Origin: Variovorax sp. V213
GTDB lineage: Bacteria; Pseudomonadota; Gammaproteobacteria; Burkholderiales; Burkholderiaceae_C
Direction of reading: 5' to 3'
Length of the DNA: 64,000 nt
NCBI RefSeq assembly: GCF_041154455.1
Contig: NZ_AP028664.1
Span: 3,783,001-3,847,000, forward strand
The position numbers were made by a program, and so were the translations under genes. The notes beneath the pieces are model-generated. The model was not told where the DNA came from. It ran no database searches and saw only the letters and a program-made list of their open reading frames with translations. Of the stretch, positions 28,005 through 38,315 are shown one piece after another; the first letter of the stretch is position 1, and every line of letters begins with the position of its first letter.

Positions 28005-29074
28005 GGTTCGGCGGGAATGGCAATACGTACGCGGTAGTTCTTCTGGTCCATGCCGGCGCTGAACTGCATCTGCATGTCGTGCAGCAGCCGCAACCGGTCG
28101 CGCACGTTGGCCAGCGCAATGCCGTGGCCGCGCGGCAGGGGCTCGTCGGCCCAGCGCAGGGGCGGCAGGCTGTTGACCACTTCGATCACCACCACGCTGC
28201 CGCGGCGCTCGGTGCGGATGCGCAGCTTGGCGCCTTCGGGGCTGGGCTCCACGCCGTGCTTGATGGCGTTTTCCACCAGCGGCTGCAGCAGCAGCGGCGG
28301 CAGCCGGGCGTTGCTGGCGGCGGCATCGAGGTCCCAGCGGATGCGCAGGCGGTCGCCGAAACGCACCTGCTCGATGGCCAGGTAGCGCTCGGCCAGCGCG
28401 ATTTCGTCGGCCAGCGTGCCGGATTCGCCCGGGTCGGCCAGCGCCTGGCGAAACAGCTCGGCCAGGTCTTCCAGCATGGTCTCGGCCTTGGCCGGCTCCT
28501 CGCGCACCAGGGCAATGGCGCTGTTGAGCGTGTTGAACAGAAAGTGCGGCTGGATGCGCGACTGCAACTCCTCCAGCCGGGCCGTCATGGCGGCCGGCGT
28601 CTGGCCGCGCGCCCGCAGCACCATCGCGGCCATGACCAGGCCCGCAATGAAGGCGCCCGCCACGGCGCTGGCGAGCCACGGCGCCGTGCCAAGAACGCCG
28701 GTGAGCCGCAGCAGCCCGCAGCCGTAAAGCGAGGACACGGCACCGAGCGCGGCACCGGCCGCGTACTGCGCCTGCCGGGGCAGGCGCCCGAGCGGCTTCT
28801 TGAGCCCGCAGGCGGCCACCAGCCACAGCAAGGTGGCAGGCAAGGCGCCGCCCGTGACGGTGGCGGTCTGCACCAGCCATCCCGCGGGGGAGGAAGACAC
28901 GAACAGCGTGGCGGTCGCGACCAGCGCTTCCACGAAGAGCACCGTGCGCAAAACCACCCCGATCTGGCAGGCGTCGAACAGCCCGGGGCTGCCGCGCGCG
29001 GGCAAACGCCCTCTTTCCGGCGGGGCCGGAGGCGGGGAGGTGGAGGTGGCCGATAAAATCGCCGGGTTGCGCAT
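28001..29074 (-). CDS. sensor histidine kinase, LytS/AlgZ type
   Basis: Membrane histidine kinase of 357 residues. Four hydrophobic helices lie between about residues 38 and 150. The His-kinase domain follows with the phosphorylated H177 in [12 protein letters not shown], the N-box [15 protein letters not shown] and a G-box ending in [13 protein letters not shown]. The domain order matches AlgZ/FimS and YpdA-like kinases. I chose the ATG at 29074; an upstream frame to 29125 would overlap the argH start. It is divergent from argH with only 49 bases between starts, so the argH promoter probably overlaps its first codons. Confidence 0.9.
   Translation of the reverse strand: MRNPAILSATSTSPPPAPPERGRLPARGSPGLFDACQIGVVLRTVLFVEALVATATLFVSSSPAGWLVQTATVTGGALPATLLWLVAACGLKKPLGRLPRQAQYAAGAALGAVSSLYGCGLLRLTGVLGTAPWLASAVAGAFIAGLVMAAMVLRARGQTPAAMTARLEELQSRIQPHFLFNTLNSAIALVREEPAKAETMLEDLAELFRQALADPGESGTLADEIALAERYLAIEQVRFGDRLRIRWDLDAAASNARLPPLLLQPLVENAIKHGVEPSPEGAKLRIRTERRGSVVVIEVVNSLPPLRWADEPLPRGHGIALANVRDRLRLLHDMQMQFSAGMDQKNYRVRIAIPAEP
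29052..29059 (+). promoter_or_regulatory. GATAAAAT, candidate -10 region of the argH promoter
   Basis: GATAAAAT is a frequent -10 form in betaproteobacterial housekeeping promoters and lies about 65-70 bases before the argH ATG. No clear -35 is seen. Between it and the start codon lies TGGGT-AACCA-ACCCA (29086-29100), a short inverted repeat that could be an operator or leader hairpin. Confidence 0.4.
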
Positions 29075-29123
29075 CACAGATACATTGGGTAACCAACCCA
29101 TTATTGCCTCTCGAACGGCTCCC

Positions 29124-30521
<1,398 letters not shown>

Positions 30522-30543
30522 CCCCCCGAAGCGCGTGCGGCGC

Positions 30544-30598
30544 CTCCCCCCACTGGGGCGCGCACCCTGCGGCCCGGCAAAGCCGGTTCCGCGGGTGC
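30544..30598. repeat. GC-rich tandem hairpins after argH
   Basis: A small CCCC-CACT-GGGG hairpin is followed by a nested stem: GCACCCTGCGG (30562-30572) pairs with CCGCGGGTGC (30589-30598) around an inner CCGGC-AAA-GCCGG. Similar C-rich/G-rich intergenic blocks are common after genes in Comamonadaceae. It may serve as the argH transcript end; there is no T-run. Confidence 0.5.
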
Positions 30599-30652
30599 AT
30601 TGGCATGGCCTGCTCCGCGGCCGTTCGAACTAACTGATATTCGAGGCCCCGC

Positions 30653-32128
30653 TTGTTCTACGCCATCCCGCTCGAAAACAAACCGAGCTGGCGCAATCCA
30701 CCGTGGATGACGGTGCTGCTGATCCTCGTGAACATGATCGTGTTCTGGGGCCCGCAGCGCAGCGAAGAAAAGGCCGACGAACGCGCGGCCCACTACTACG
30801 CGCACAGCGTGCTGCCCGAACTGGAGCTGCCGCCCTTCGTGGCCTGGCTCGAGGAAACGCGCTCGCCCCGCGCCAAGACCGCCCGGCGGCTGCTGGCGCA
30901 TGAGGAAACAGGGCTGCTGCTCGACGACATGCAGCATGAGAAGGCGTTCCTGCAGAAACTGCGGGCCGACGCCGTCGTCACGCCCGCCCATCCGCGCTAC
31001 GCCGAGTGGAAGCGCGACCGCCAGCAGTACGAATCGATGCGGCCCGCGCCGTTTACCGAACGCTGGGCGCAGGACTACACAAAGGACGCCGAATTCAAGC
31101 CCTGGACCTGGGTCACCGCGGCCTTCCTGCATGGCAGCACCGGGCACCTGCTGGGCAACATGCTGTTCCTCTTCCTGTTCGGGTTCTCGGTCGAGCTGGC
31201 GCTGGGCCGCGGCACCTACCTGAGCTTCTACATCCTGGGCGCGGTGGGCGCGTCGATGCTGGCCGACTGGGCCTATGCGGGCAAGGGCAGCTACGGCCTC
31301 GGCGCTTCGGGTGCGGTGTCGGCGCTGATGGGCATGTACGCCGTGATGTACCGGCTGCGGCGCATCCGGTTCTTCTACCAGCTCTTCTTCTATTTCAACT
31401 ACGTCACCGCGCCGGCCCTGCTGTTGCTGCCGGCATGGATTGCCAACGAACTGCTCCAGCATCTGGTGGGCGGCCAGGGCATTGCCTACATGGCGCACCT
31501 GGGTGGTCTTCTGGCGGGCGCCACGCTCATGGCCTGCGCCATGGCCCTGGGCCGGGTGAAGACGCCGGAGACGGTGGCCTCCGAACAATCGGCCGACAAC
31601 GGCGACTTCGACCGGCACGTGGCCGCGGCGCGCCGGCTGGGCGCTGCCATGAAGTTCGAGGCCGCCACGGCCGAATGGCGTGCCGCCGCCGCACTGCGAC
31701 CCGGCGACACCGACACGCTGCGCGCCTGGTTCAACACCGCGCGGCTGCAGCCCGCGGGCGAAGACTTCCACCAGGCCGCGCGCCGCATCTTCCGCCTGCC
31801 GGCCACCGATCCGGACACGCTGGCCCTGCAACACGCCAGCTACACCACCTACCTCGACCAGGCCAAGCCGGGCGCCCGGCTCAAGCCCGACGACATGGCC
31901 CGCCTGGCGCGCCGCTTCACGCGCGTGCGCCAGTTCCAGGATGCCGACAAGCTGTGCCGCGTGCTGCTGAAGACCGCGCCCGACCATCCCGAGCTGGCCG
32001 ACACGCTGTCGGTCTGCGCCAACGGCCTGCTGCATGCCGGCGAGCGCGACATGGCCGTCGGATGGCTGCCGCACCTGCTGCGGATCGCGCCCAACGACAT
32101 GGTGACGCGCGCCCTCGAGCGCGCCTAG
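30653..32128 (+). CDS. rhomboid family intramembrane serine protease with helical-repeat C-terminus
   Basis: Intramembrane protease of 491 residues. Membrane segments begin near residue 18; a polar insertion of about 110 residues (35-145) separates it from the core. The active site has S219 in GLGASGAVSALMG and H282 in MAHLGGLLAGA, the expected Ser-His dyad. From about residue 305 onward a soluble helical region resembles tetratricopeptide repeats, probably for recruiting substrates or partners. I used a TTG start at 30653, giving MFYAIPLENKPSW, with GAGG just upstream. Substrate unknown. Confidence 0.9.
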   Translation: MFYAIPLENKPSWRNPPWMTVLLILVNMIVFWGPQRSEEKADERAAHYYAHSVLPELELPPFVAWLEETRSPRAKTARRLLAHEETGLLLDDMQHEKAFLQKLRADAVVTPAHPRYAEWKRDRQQYESMRPAPFTERWAQDYTKDAEFKPWTWVTAAFLHGSTGHLLGNMLFLFLFGFSVELALGRGTYLSFYILGAVGASMLADWAYAGKGSYGLGASGAVSALMGMYAVMYRLRRIRFFYQLFFYFNYVTAPALLLLPAWIANELLQHLVGGQGIAYMAHLGGLLAGATLMACAMALGRVKTPETVASEQSADNGDFDRHVAAARRLGAAMKFEAATAEWRAAAALRPGDTDTLRAWFNTARLQPAGEDFHQAARRIFRLPATDPDTLALQHASYTTYLDQAKPGARLKPDDMARLARRFTRVRQFQDADKLCRVLLKTAPDHPELADTLSVCANGLLHAGERDMAVGWLPHLLRIAPNDMVTRALERA

Positions 32129-32140
32129 CCTGGCCGCAAC

Positions 32141-33445
32141 TCAGGAGGTCGTGGGCCGCAGCAGCCAGCGTACTTCCTGCGTCTGCTCGCTGTCGGGAAA
32201 GCGCGATTCGAGCGTCGTCAGGATCGGCTGCGCCATGTCGGTGCGGCCCAGCCCCTGCACCAGCACCCGGGCCGCCAGTTCATAGGCTTGCGGAATGGCC
32301 GCATGCCCGCGAAACCGCCGGTCGAAGCCCGACAGCAGCGCCAGCGCGGCATGCGCATCGCCGTTGCGCCATTCGGCTTTTGCCAGCGCCATGACCGTGG
32401 GCGCGTCGTCGACCGCAAAAGCCTTGTCCTTCTCGCGGCAGGCCCTGAAGACCTTGAGCGCCTCGGACGCCAGGTCGCGCCGCAGCAGCAGCGGAATGTA
32501 GCGGTGCGCATGGTCGAGCAAGGTGGCCGCCTTGTCGGGCGCGAGCAGCAGCACGCGGTGGTAGCGGCGCTGCGCCGCCAGGTCGTCGGCCGGTGCCACG
32601 CGCTGCGCCTCGTAGGCCACGCCCAGCGCGCCGGCCAGGTCGCCTTCGGTGACCAGTTGCGCCACTTCGGCATCGGTGCGCTGCGCGGCAATCTGCTCGG
32701 GCGTGCGGCGGTCCACCGGCGCGCCGTCGTCCACGCCGCCGCCGGGCAAGAGGTCGATGCCGAAGGCGTCGTGGTGCTGGTACATCACGTAGCCCAGCAG
32801 GCTCGCCATCACCCAGCCGAAGTAGATGAACGCGAAATTGGCGATCGGCAGCACGATGACGCCGTCGATCATCGGCAGCAGCACGCCGATGGCGATCTGC
32901 GCCCCGGTGCTCAGCAAGAACAGGAAGAAGCACAGCAGTGCATAAGGCCAGCCAATGATGCGCATCGCATCCATCACGTGGCCCGGGTTCATGGCCTGGA
33001 AGAAGCTGCCCGACTGCACCAGCACGATCACCGCCGCCGGAAAGGTGAACGACACGACGAACAGCGCCACGGTGCCGAGCACCGGCTCGAACCATGCCAG
33101 CCAGCCGATCAGCGCGCCCTGCACCACCGAGATGGCGAACAGCTTCCACGGCAGGTTGACCCAGTCCTCGTTGAGCTCGCGCGGAAAATCGGCCGAGCGC
33201 CAGATGCCGCGCGAACCGAGCGCGGTCACTTTGAAGCCATAGCGGCTGGCCGCGAGCACGATGCCCAGCTCGATCAGCAGCAGCGACAACCCGGGATGCA
33301 CAAAGGGAAGAACCTCGAACAGCAGGCTGCAGAACGCAAGCACCAGGCCATACATCAACGGCCGCAGCTGGAACGGAAACGCGAAGAAGCTGTTGAGGCG
33401 GTGCCAAAAAGGCGGCGGAGGCGGCAGCGGGTCGTTGGCGAGCAT
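32141..33445 (-). CDS. multi-span membrane protein with C-terminal helical domain, function unknown
   Basis: A 434-residue protein. After a Pro-rich start (DPLPPPPPFW), six or so hydrophobic segments occupy about residues 25-215 (MYGLVLAFCSLLFEVLPFV, IGVLLPMIDGVIVLPIANFAFIYFGWVM). The last 200 residues are soluble and helical, with TPR-like pairs (AEVAQLVTEGDLAGALGVAYEAQRVAP). The N-terminal half resembles DUF4013-type membrane proteins, but I am not certain. The frame extends far upstream without family character, so the ATG at 33445 was chosen. It ends convergent to the rhomboid gene. Confidence 0.8.
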   Translation of the reverse strand: MLANDPLPPPPPFWHRLNSFFAFPFQLRPLMYGLVLAFCSLLFEVLPFVHPGLSLLLIELGIVLAASRYGFKVTALGSRGIWRSADFPRELNEDWVNLPWKLFAISVVQGALIGWLAWFEPVLGTVALFVVSFTFPAAVIVLVQSGSFFQAMNPGHVMDAMRIIGWPYALLCFFLFLLSTGAQIAIGVLLPMIDGVIVLPIANFAFIYFGWVMASLLGYVMYQHHDAFGIDLLPGGGVDDGAPVDRRTPEQIAAQRTDAEVAQLVTEGDLAGALGVAYEAQRVAPADDLAAQRRYHRVLLLAPDKAATLLDHAHRYIPLLLRRDLASEALKVFRACREKDKAFAVDDAPTVMALAKAEWRNGDAHAALALLSGFDRRFRGHAAIPQAYELAARVLVQGLGRTDMAQPILTTLESRFPDSEQTQEVRWLLRPTTS

Positions 33446-33462
33446 GATGGCGGCGCCTGCAG

Positions 33463-33999
33463 TTACTTGAAGAAGTCGCTCTGGCTCATGGCGCCGCGCC
33501 CGCCCAGGCGCACCACCGTGACGTCGTCGCCGCGCACGAGCCGCATCTGGCCCAGTTCGCGCTCCAGCCGCTGCGTGAAGCTGCTCTTGAACTGCATCGC
33601 GGCCTCGCCCATCTTCAGCACGCTGGTGCCTTCGACGGTGGCGCTCTTGCGGTCGCCCGCAATCTGGACGCTGTCGATGTGGTATTCGTACTCGATGGTG
33701 AGAATGCCGCCCATCCCCTCGCCCACCATCTCGAACATCTTGAAAGTCTTGCGCAAGGACTCGCAGGCCTGTTCGCGGTCGCTGGTGGTCTCCTGCGTGC
33801 GGCCCATCATGACCGTCTTGCTCTGGATGACGACCTTCTTGCTGAGCTGCTTGCACAGCTTCTCGGCGTCGCGCGAATAGATGGCGTGCGCCTCTTTCTC
33901 GTAGTACTGGCGCACCATGGCCTCGTCGAGCTTGCGCCCGCCGATGAAAAAGTACCACGCGCCCACGCAGAGCGCGACGACGATCGCTATTTGTTTCAT
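33463..33999 (-). CDS. uncharacterised secreted or membrane-anchored protein
   Basis: A 178-residue protein with an N-terminal hydrophobic segment (IAIVVALCVGAWYFFIGG) acting as anchor or uncleaved signal. The rest resembles a cystatin/NTF2-like fold in its alternation of helices and strands (LDEAMVRQYYEKEAHAIYSRDAEKLCKQLS, then several strands), but no family is recognised. It has two cysteines. It ends 17 bases before the downstream membrane protein gene on the same strand, so the two are probably cotranscribed and may work together in the envelope. Confidence 0.75.
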   Translation of the reverse strand: MKQIAIVVALCVGAWYFFIGGRKLDEAMVRQYYEKEAHAIYSRDAEKLCKQLSKKVVIQSKTVMMGRTQETTSDREQACESLRKTFKMFEMVGEGMGGILTIEYEYHIDSVQIAGDRKSATVEGTSVLKMGEAAMQFKSSFTQRLERELGQMRLVRGDDVTVVRLGGRGAMSQSDFFK

Positions 34000-34099
34000 T
34001 CCCCGCCCCCGCACCTTGGTGCGTCCCGCTCCGATATTTTGCGGGGCAGTATACGTTGCCGAATGTTTTCCGGGGGGCGGAAAACGGGGGCCGGGGCTC

Positions 34100-34645
34100 T
34101 CAGATGGCGCGGTAGAAGATGTAGTCGGCCTGGTACTTCACCACCCGCTTGCGGCCCATGGCCGAGGCGTCGCAGGCCGCGGCCGGCGCCACGCCGCCCT
34201 GCGTGGACACGCGCTGGATGTAGCTCACGCCCTGCATGGCACCCGTGCCCATGGCCGGGTTCGCCTTTACCAGCTGGTGCGGGATGTTGCCGCTGCCGTT
34301 GGGCGCGACCGCCACCTGCGTGGCCGTGACCTTGGAGCCATCCATGCTCTCCCAGGTGGCGGGCGGTCCGTAGTACCTGCCCACCTGCTTGCCGCTGCGG
34401 TCCATCAGCCTGGCGTCGGGGCCGATGAAGACCCATTCGTGCTGGCCGGGCATGCCGGCCTTGGCCTGGCATTCGTAAGTGATGTCGCCGGCGCCCACGG
34501 TCTCCATGGCCACGGCGTGGCCGGCCGGCACTTTCACCGAGTCGGGCAGGGCGGCCTGGGAATACACCGGGGGCTTCGCCCCCATGCCGGAACAGGCGGC
34601 AAGGCCAGCGGCGGCGGCGAGCGCGGTCAGGATGCGGATGGTCAT
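34100..34645 (-). CDS. DUF3455 domain lipoprotein
   Basis: A 181-residue exported protein. The N-terminus MTIRILTALAAAAGLAACSG carries a lipobox (LAAC), so it is predicted to be an outer or inner membrane lipoprotein. The rest matches DUF3455, with YECQAKAG, EWVFIGPDA and a GPPATWESMDGSKV segment. Function is unknown; relatives are found with stress-related genes. AGGA lies 9 bases before the ATG. It is divergent from the ECF sigma gene, with a 12-bp inverted repeat between them, so it may be part of that regulon. Confidence 0.88.
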   Translation of the reverse strand: MTIRILTALAAAAGLAACSGMGAKPPVYSQAALPDSVKVPAGHAVAMETVGAGDITYECQAKAGMPGQHEWVFIGPDARLMDRSGKQVGRYYGPPATWESMDGSKVTATQVAVAPNGSGNIPHQLVKANPAMGTGAMQGVSYIQRVSTQGGVAPAAACDASAMGRKRVVKYQADYIFYRAI

Positions 34646-34761
34646 GGTCGGTTCCTTTTTCCCGAATTTCTTCGGATCGATGACGAGTGAATGGAGCGCG
34701 AGTCCGTGCCTGGTGTCGTGCGTTTTCGACGGTCTCGCAGGCCTGTACGGGGGCCATGGCC

Positions 34762-34795
34762 GGATGGATTCACGGCGGCCGAAGTGAATCCGTCC
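34762..34795. promoter_or_regulatory. 12-bp inverted repeat between DUF3455 and ECF sigma genes
   Basis: GGATGGATTCAC (34762-34773) and GTGAATCCGTCC (34784-34795) pair with one G-T mismatch around a 10-base centre. It sits 53 bases before the sigma factor start, in the only intergenic space that can hold both divergent promoters. It is a candidate operator or leader hairpin. Confidence 0.45.
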
Positions 34796-34847
34796 GCGCC
34801 GCGCCGGCGTACCTTTTCCATGCAGGCCGATGCCCCACAATCCGCGC

Positions 34848-35423
34848 ATGACAGCACCCAGCCCCGACGCCGAACTGATCTCGCTGATCGATCGCATCGG
34901 CCGCCGCGACGAGGCCGCGCTGCGTCTGCTCTACGACCGGACGGCGCCCAAGCTCATGGGCCTGGCGATGCGGGTCGTGCGGCAGCGCGAGTGGGCCGAG
35001 GACGTGCTGCAGGAATCGTTCATGACGGTCTGGCGCGTGGCCGGCGACTACCGCGGCACGCTGAGCCCGCCGCTCGCCTGGCTGGGGCTGATCGTGCGCA
35101 GCCGCTCGCTCGACCTGCTGCGCCGCCGCACCGCCGACCGCGCCCAGCTCACGCAGGAGTTCGACGAGCTGATGGCCGAGACGATGGAATCCGATGCGCC
35201 CAATCCGGCCGACACGGCCGACGCCAGCGAGCAGGCCTGGGCGCTGCACCAGTGCCTGAGCCAGCTCGAGGCCCGCCAGCGCGAGGTCGTGAGCCTGGCC
35301 TACCTGCGCGAACTGAGCCACGGCGAGCTGGCCGAGCAGCTCAAGCTGCCGCTCGGCACGGTCAAGACCTGGATCCGGCGCGGGCTCGAAAAACTGCGCC
35401 TGTGCATGGGGCGCTTCGCCTAG
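34848..35423 (+). CDS. ECF RNA polymerase sigma factor
   Basis: Extracytoplasmic-function sigma-70 factor of 191 residues. Region 2 includes AEDVLQESFMTVWRVAGDY (core binding and -10 recognition), and region 4 includes LPLGTVKTWIRRGLEKLR (helix-turn-helix for -35 recognition). The linker is long and acidic. It resembles the SigK/RpoE-like group controlled by RskA-type anti-sigma factors, and such a gene follows 25 bases downstream. An ATG at 34830 would add six residues. The signal it responds to is unknown. Confidence 0.92.
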   Translation: MTAPSPDAELISLIDRIGRRDEAALRLLYDRTAPKLMGLAMRVVRQREWAEDVLQESFMTVWRVAGDYRGTLSPPLAWLGLIVRSRSLDLLRRRTADRAQLTQEFDELMAETMESDAPNPADTADASEQAWALHQCLSQLEARQREVVSLAYLRELSHGELAEQLKLPLGTVKTWIRRGLEKLRLCMGRFA

Positions 35424-35448
35424 CCGCGACGACAAAGACAAGCTATCC

Positions 35449-36201
35449 ATGAACCTCATCGCCCACCCCGAACTGCTCGAGCTGCTGGCCGCGAGCCATG
35501 CGCTCGGCACGCTGCGCGGCGGCGCCCGCAGGCGTTTCGAGACCCTGGCGCGCGAGCAGGCGCCCGTGCGCGCCGCGGCACTGGTGTGGCAGAGCCGGCT
35601 CGCGAGCATGACCGAGCTGCAAAGCCCGGTCGTCCCCGACGCCGCGGTGTGGACCCGCATCCGCAACATGATCGACGCCGAGCAGGCACAGCACGCCATC
35701 GAGCGACAACGCGGTGCGGCCCCCGACGCCTCGGCGGCGCAGGGCGGCTGGCTGCGCAGCCTGGCGCTCTGGCGCGGCGCCGCCGCGGCTGGTGCGCTTG
35801 CCACGGTCATGGCGGTGGTGGTCGGGCTGAACCTGCGCGACCAGCTGCAGAACGCGCCGGCGATCCAGTACGTGGCAGTGCTGTCCGACGACAAGGCCAC
35901 CGCCTCGATGCTCGTGACCTTCGATCCCAGGAAGCGGCAACTGGTGCTGCAGCGCGTGGGCAGCTACAGCGAAGGCGCCGACAAGTCGCTGCAGCTCTGG
36001 GCCCTGCCGCCGGGCGGCGCTCCGCGCTCGCTCGGCGTGCTCGACAATGCACCGGCGCTGCGGCTGGCTGCGTCAGAATCCGATGTCCACGCCGTGCCGA
36101 CCCTGGCCGTTACGTTGGAAGCCAAGGGCGGCGTGCCACCCGGCAGCGGACCGAAGGGCCCCATCGTGTTCAAGGGCGCCCTGATTGAGAAAACCATCTG
36201 A
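35449..36201 (+). CDS. anti-sigma factor, RskA-type
   Basis: Membrane anti-sigma factor of 250 residues. The N-terminal 90 residues form a cytoplasmic sigma-binding domain (LLAASHALGTLRGGARRRFE), without a clear zinc-binding HxxxCxxC motif. One membrane segment follows near residues 107-127 (AAAAGALATVMAVVVGLNL). The periplasmic part matches the RskA C-terminal domain (LWALPPGGAPRSLGVL). It presumably holds the upstream ECF sigma factor inactive until a periplasmic signal. Its 3' end overlaps the longer frame of the next gene. Confidence 0.9.
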   Translation: MNLIAHPELLELLAASHALGTLRGGARRRFETLAREQAPVRAAALVWQSRLASMTELQSPVVPDAAVWTRIRNMIDAEQAQHAIERQRGAAPDASAAQGGWLRSLALWRGAAAAGALATVMAVVVGLNLRDQLQNAPAIQYVAVLSDDKATASMLVTFDPRKRQLVLQRVGSYSEGADKSLQLWALPPGGAPRSLGVLDNAPALRLAASESDVHAVPTLAVTLEAKGGVPPGSGPKGPIVFKGALIEKTI

Positions 36202-36220
36202 TCTGCTTCGTGTCTTCCCG

Positions 36221-37015
36221 ATGTCTTCAATGAAATCCGCGCTGCTCGCGGCCGCACTATTGACGGCCGCGCTTGCCTCGCATGCCCAGACCGCTTCGGC
36301 CGCCTTCCCCTACGAGGCCGACGGCTCCACCGCCGCGGACGCATCCTCCGAATACCTCGCCGCCAAGGCGCGCTGGCACAACGAACTCGCCGCCTTCGCC
36401 CGGGCCGACCAACAGCAGTTTCCGCCCCCTGGCGGCGTGGTGTTCGTTGGCAGCTCCACGGTGCGCATGTGGACCCGCCTCGCGCAGGATTTCGCCCACG
36501 TACCCGGCGGCGTGGTCAACCGCGGCTTCGGCGGCTCGACGCTGGCCGACTGCAGCCTGTTTGCCCGCGAGCTGGTGGTGCGCTACAAGCCCCGGCAGGT
36601 GATGGTGTACGCCGGCGACAACGACCTGGCCGAAGGCCGAACGCCACTGCAGGTGCTCGAGAGCTTCGCGCGCTTTGCCAACACGGTGCGTGCCGAACTG
36701 CCGAACACGCGCATCAGCTTCATCTCGGTCAAGCCCAGCCCCTCGCGCGAACACCTGATGCCGCAGATCCGCGAGACCAACCATGTGGTTTCGGCGTACC
36801 TCAATCTGCTGCCCAACAGCGAATACATCGACATCCACACGCCGATGCTCGGCGCCGATGGACGGCCGCGGCCGGAACTGTTTCGCGGGGACAAGCTGCA
36901 CATGACGGACGAGGGCTACCGGCTGTGGCAATCGGTCATCGCTGCGCACTTGCCGGGAGCGGTGCCGGCGCCAATTGCCCCACCGGCGCCAGCGCCGGGG
37001 GCGTCGCTGCCCTGA
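36221..37015 (+). CDS. periplasmic SGNH/GDSL hydrolase
   Basis: Secreted esterase/lipase-like hydrolase of 264 residues. A Sec signal peptide is followed by a mature SGNH fold: block I GSSTVRMW (nucleophile Ser), block II GFGGST (oxyanion Gly), block III GDND (usually GEND, so one residue differs) and block V DKLHMTDEGY with the catalytic Asp and His. A Pro/Ala tail ends the protein. It starts 20 bases after the anti-sigma gene on the same strand and may be cotranscribed. Substrate unknown; envelope polysaccharide esters are possible. Confidence 0.88.
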   Translation: MSSMKSALLAAALLTAALASHAQTASAAFPYEADGSTAADASSEYLAAKARWHNELAAFARADQQQFPPPGGVVFVGSSTVRMWTRLAQDFAHVPGGVVNRGFGGSTLADCSLFARELVVRYKPRQVMVYAGDNDLAEGRTPLQVLESFARFANTVRAELPNTRISFISVKPSPSREHLMPQIRETNHVVSAYLNLLPNSEYIDIHTPMLGADGRPRPELFRGDKLHMTDEGYRLWQSVIAAHLPGAVPAPIAPPAPAPGASLP

Positions 37016-37021
37016 ACGGCC

Positions 37022-38164
37022 TCAAGCCCGCTGCGGCTCGGTAGGCATATCGTCCGCCGGCGGCGGCACGTCGGCCCCGCGCGTGAAACGCGCCACCGCG
37101 TACATGCCCGCGAACACCGCGAGCAGCAGCAGGCCGTCGCCCCACCAGGGGCGCGCAGTCTGGCTGTCGCCATAGAACGCCAGCACCAGCAGTACCGCCA
37201 CCAGGTGCGCGCAGAACACCGGCAGCGAGGCCGAGCCCATGGCCTCGAGCCAGTGCAGGCGCGGTATCTTGCGCATGAACCATGGCCCGAAGCGCACCGC
37301 CAGGATGCCCAGCGCCACCAGGTTGACGATGCGCAGCGGCCCCAGCTGCCACTTGTCGAACAGCAGGTTCAGTTCGACGTCGCCGCCGAACGGCGCCTGG
37401 CCGTTGATGCCGTGGTGGCGCCACCAGAAGCCATAGAGCGCAATGCCCAGCGCCGGCATCCACAGCCAGGCCGGAAAACGCAGCGGCCGCGCGTCGGGCA
37501 TGTTGCGGCTGGCGCCGAGGCACAGGCCCGAAAACCACAGGAACTGCCAGGCGTAGGTGTTGAAGGCGCCCATTTCGTGGAACGGAACCGGCAGCCCCAG
37601 GTGGCGCTGCGCCAGCTCGTAGATCCATTCGCTCAGGCCGAACTGCGCCAGTGCCCACAGCAGGGCGCTGGCGCCCATCACCAGCGTCCAGCCGTGCCGC
37701 ATGGCAAAGGCCAGCACCCAAGGGCTCATCAGCATGAAGAAGATATACATCGGCAGGATGTCGAGCAGCGCGGGCTCGTAGATGAGCAGCAAGCCGAACA
37801 GGAAGCCGTCGCGCGGCTCCGCGAGGTAGTACGACACCAGGTTCTTCACGGCCGGCTGGTCGATGTGCAGCCCCAGCGCCGCGATCACGGTGAAGAGAAA
37901 CAGCAGGATCGCTGCCTGGCAGAGATACACCTTGACCACGCGCCGCCAGAAGGCCTGGCGCATCGAGTCGACGCCGCGCAGGTAGCCGATGCGGCTGTAG
38001 ACCAGCCCGGCCACGAAGGCCGACAACAGCACGAAGCCTTCCGCAGCCGAGACGAAACCGAAGGGCTGGCCCAGCGGGTCCGTGAGGCGCGTCGGCAGGT
38101 GGGTGACGGTCATCAGCACGAGCATCAGCCCGCGCAAGGCGTCTATTTCCCAGTAGCGTTTCAT
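37022..38164 (-). CDS. opgC: OpgC domain acyltransferase
   Basis: Inner membrane protein of 380 residues with about ten hydrophobic helices, matching the OpgC family (PF10129). Family features are the start RYWEIDALRGLMLVLMTVTHLP, FGFVSAAEGFVLLSAFVAGLVY and the YEPALLDILPMYIFFML region. OpgC members add succinyl groups to osmoregulated periplasmic glucans. A glucan synthase (14.3-22.5 kb) is in the same window, so its product could be the acceptor, although the genes are 15 kb apart. I chose the ATG at 38164 (MKRYWEID); the upstream extension is Arg/Pro-rich and unlikely. Confidence 0.87.
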   Translation of the reverse strand: MKRYWEIDALRGLMLVLMTVTHLPTRLTDPLGQPFGFVSAAEGFVLLSAFVAGLVYSRIGYLRGVDSMRQAFWRRVVKVYLCQAAILLFLFTVIAALGLHIDQPAVKNLVSYYLAEPRDGFLFGLLLIYEPALLDILPMYIFFMLMSPWVLAFAMRHGWTLVMGASALLWALAQFGLSEWIYELAQRHLGLPVPFHEMGAFNTYAWQFLWFSGLCLGASRNMPDARPLRFPAWLWMPALGIALYGFWWRHHGINGQAPFGGDVELNLLFDKWQLGPLRIVNLVALGILAVRFGPWFMRKIPRLHWLEAMGSASLPVFCAHLVAVLLVLAFYGDSQTARPWWGDGLLLLAVFAGMYAVARFTRGADVPPPADDMPTEPQRA

Positions 38165-38315
38165 CGGTCGGCGGCGAGGTCTTGGTGGCGGTCCGCGCGG
38201 CGCACGCACGACAGTACCGATTGTATGAAGGAGCGCCGAGGCATATGACGCCTGGCACAGCCGAACCGTCGTGCAAATCGGCTACGCTGCGCGTGCTTCA
38301 AGGTGGAGAAAAAAA

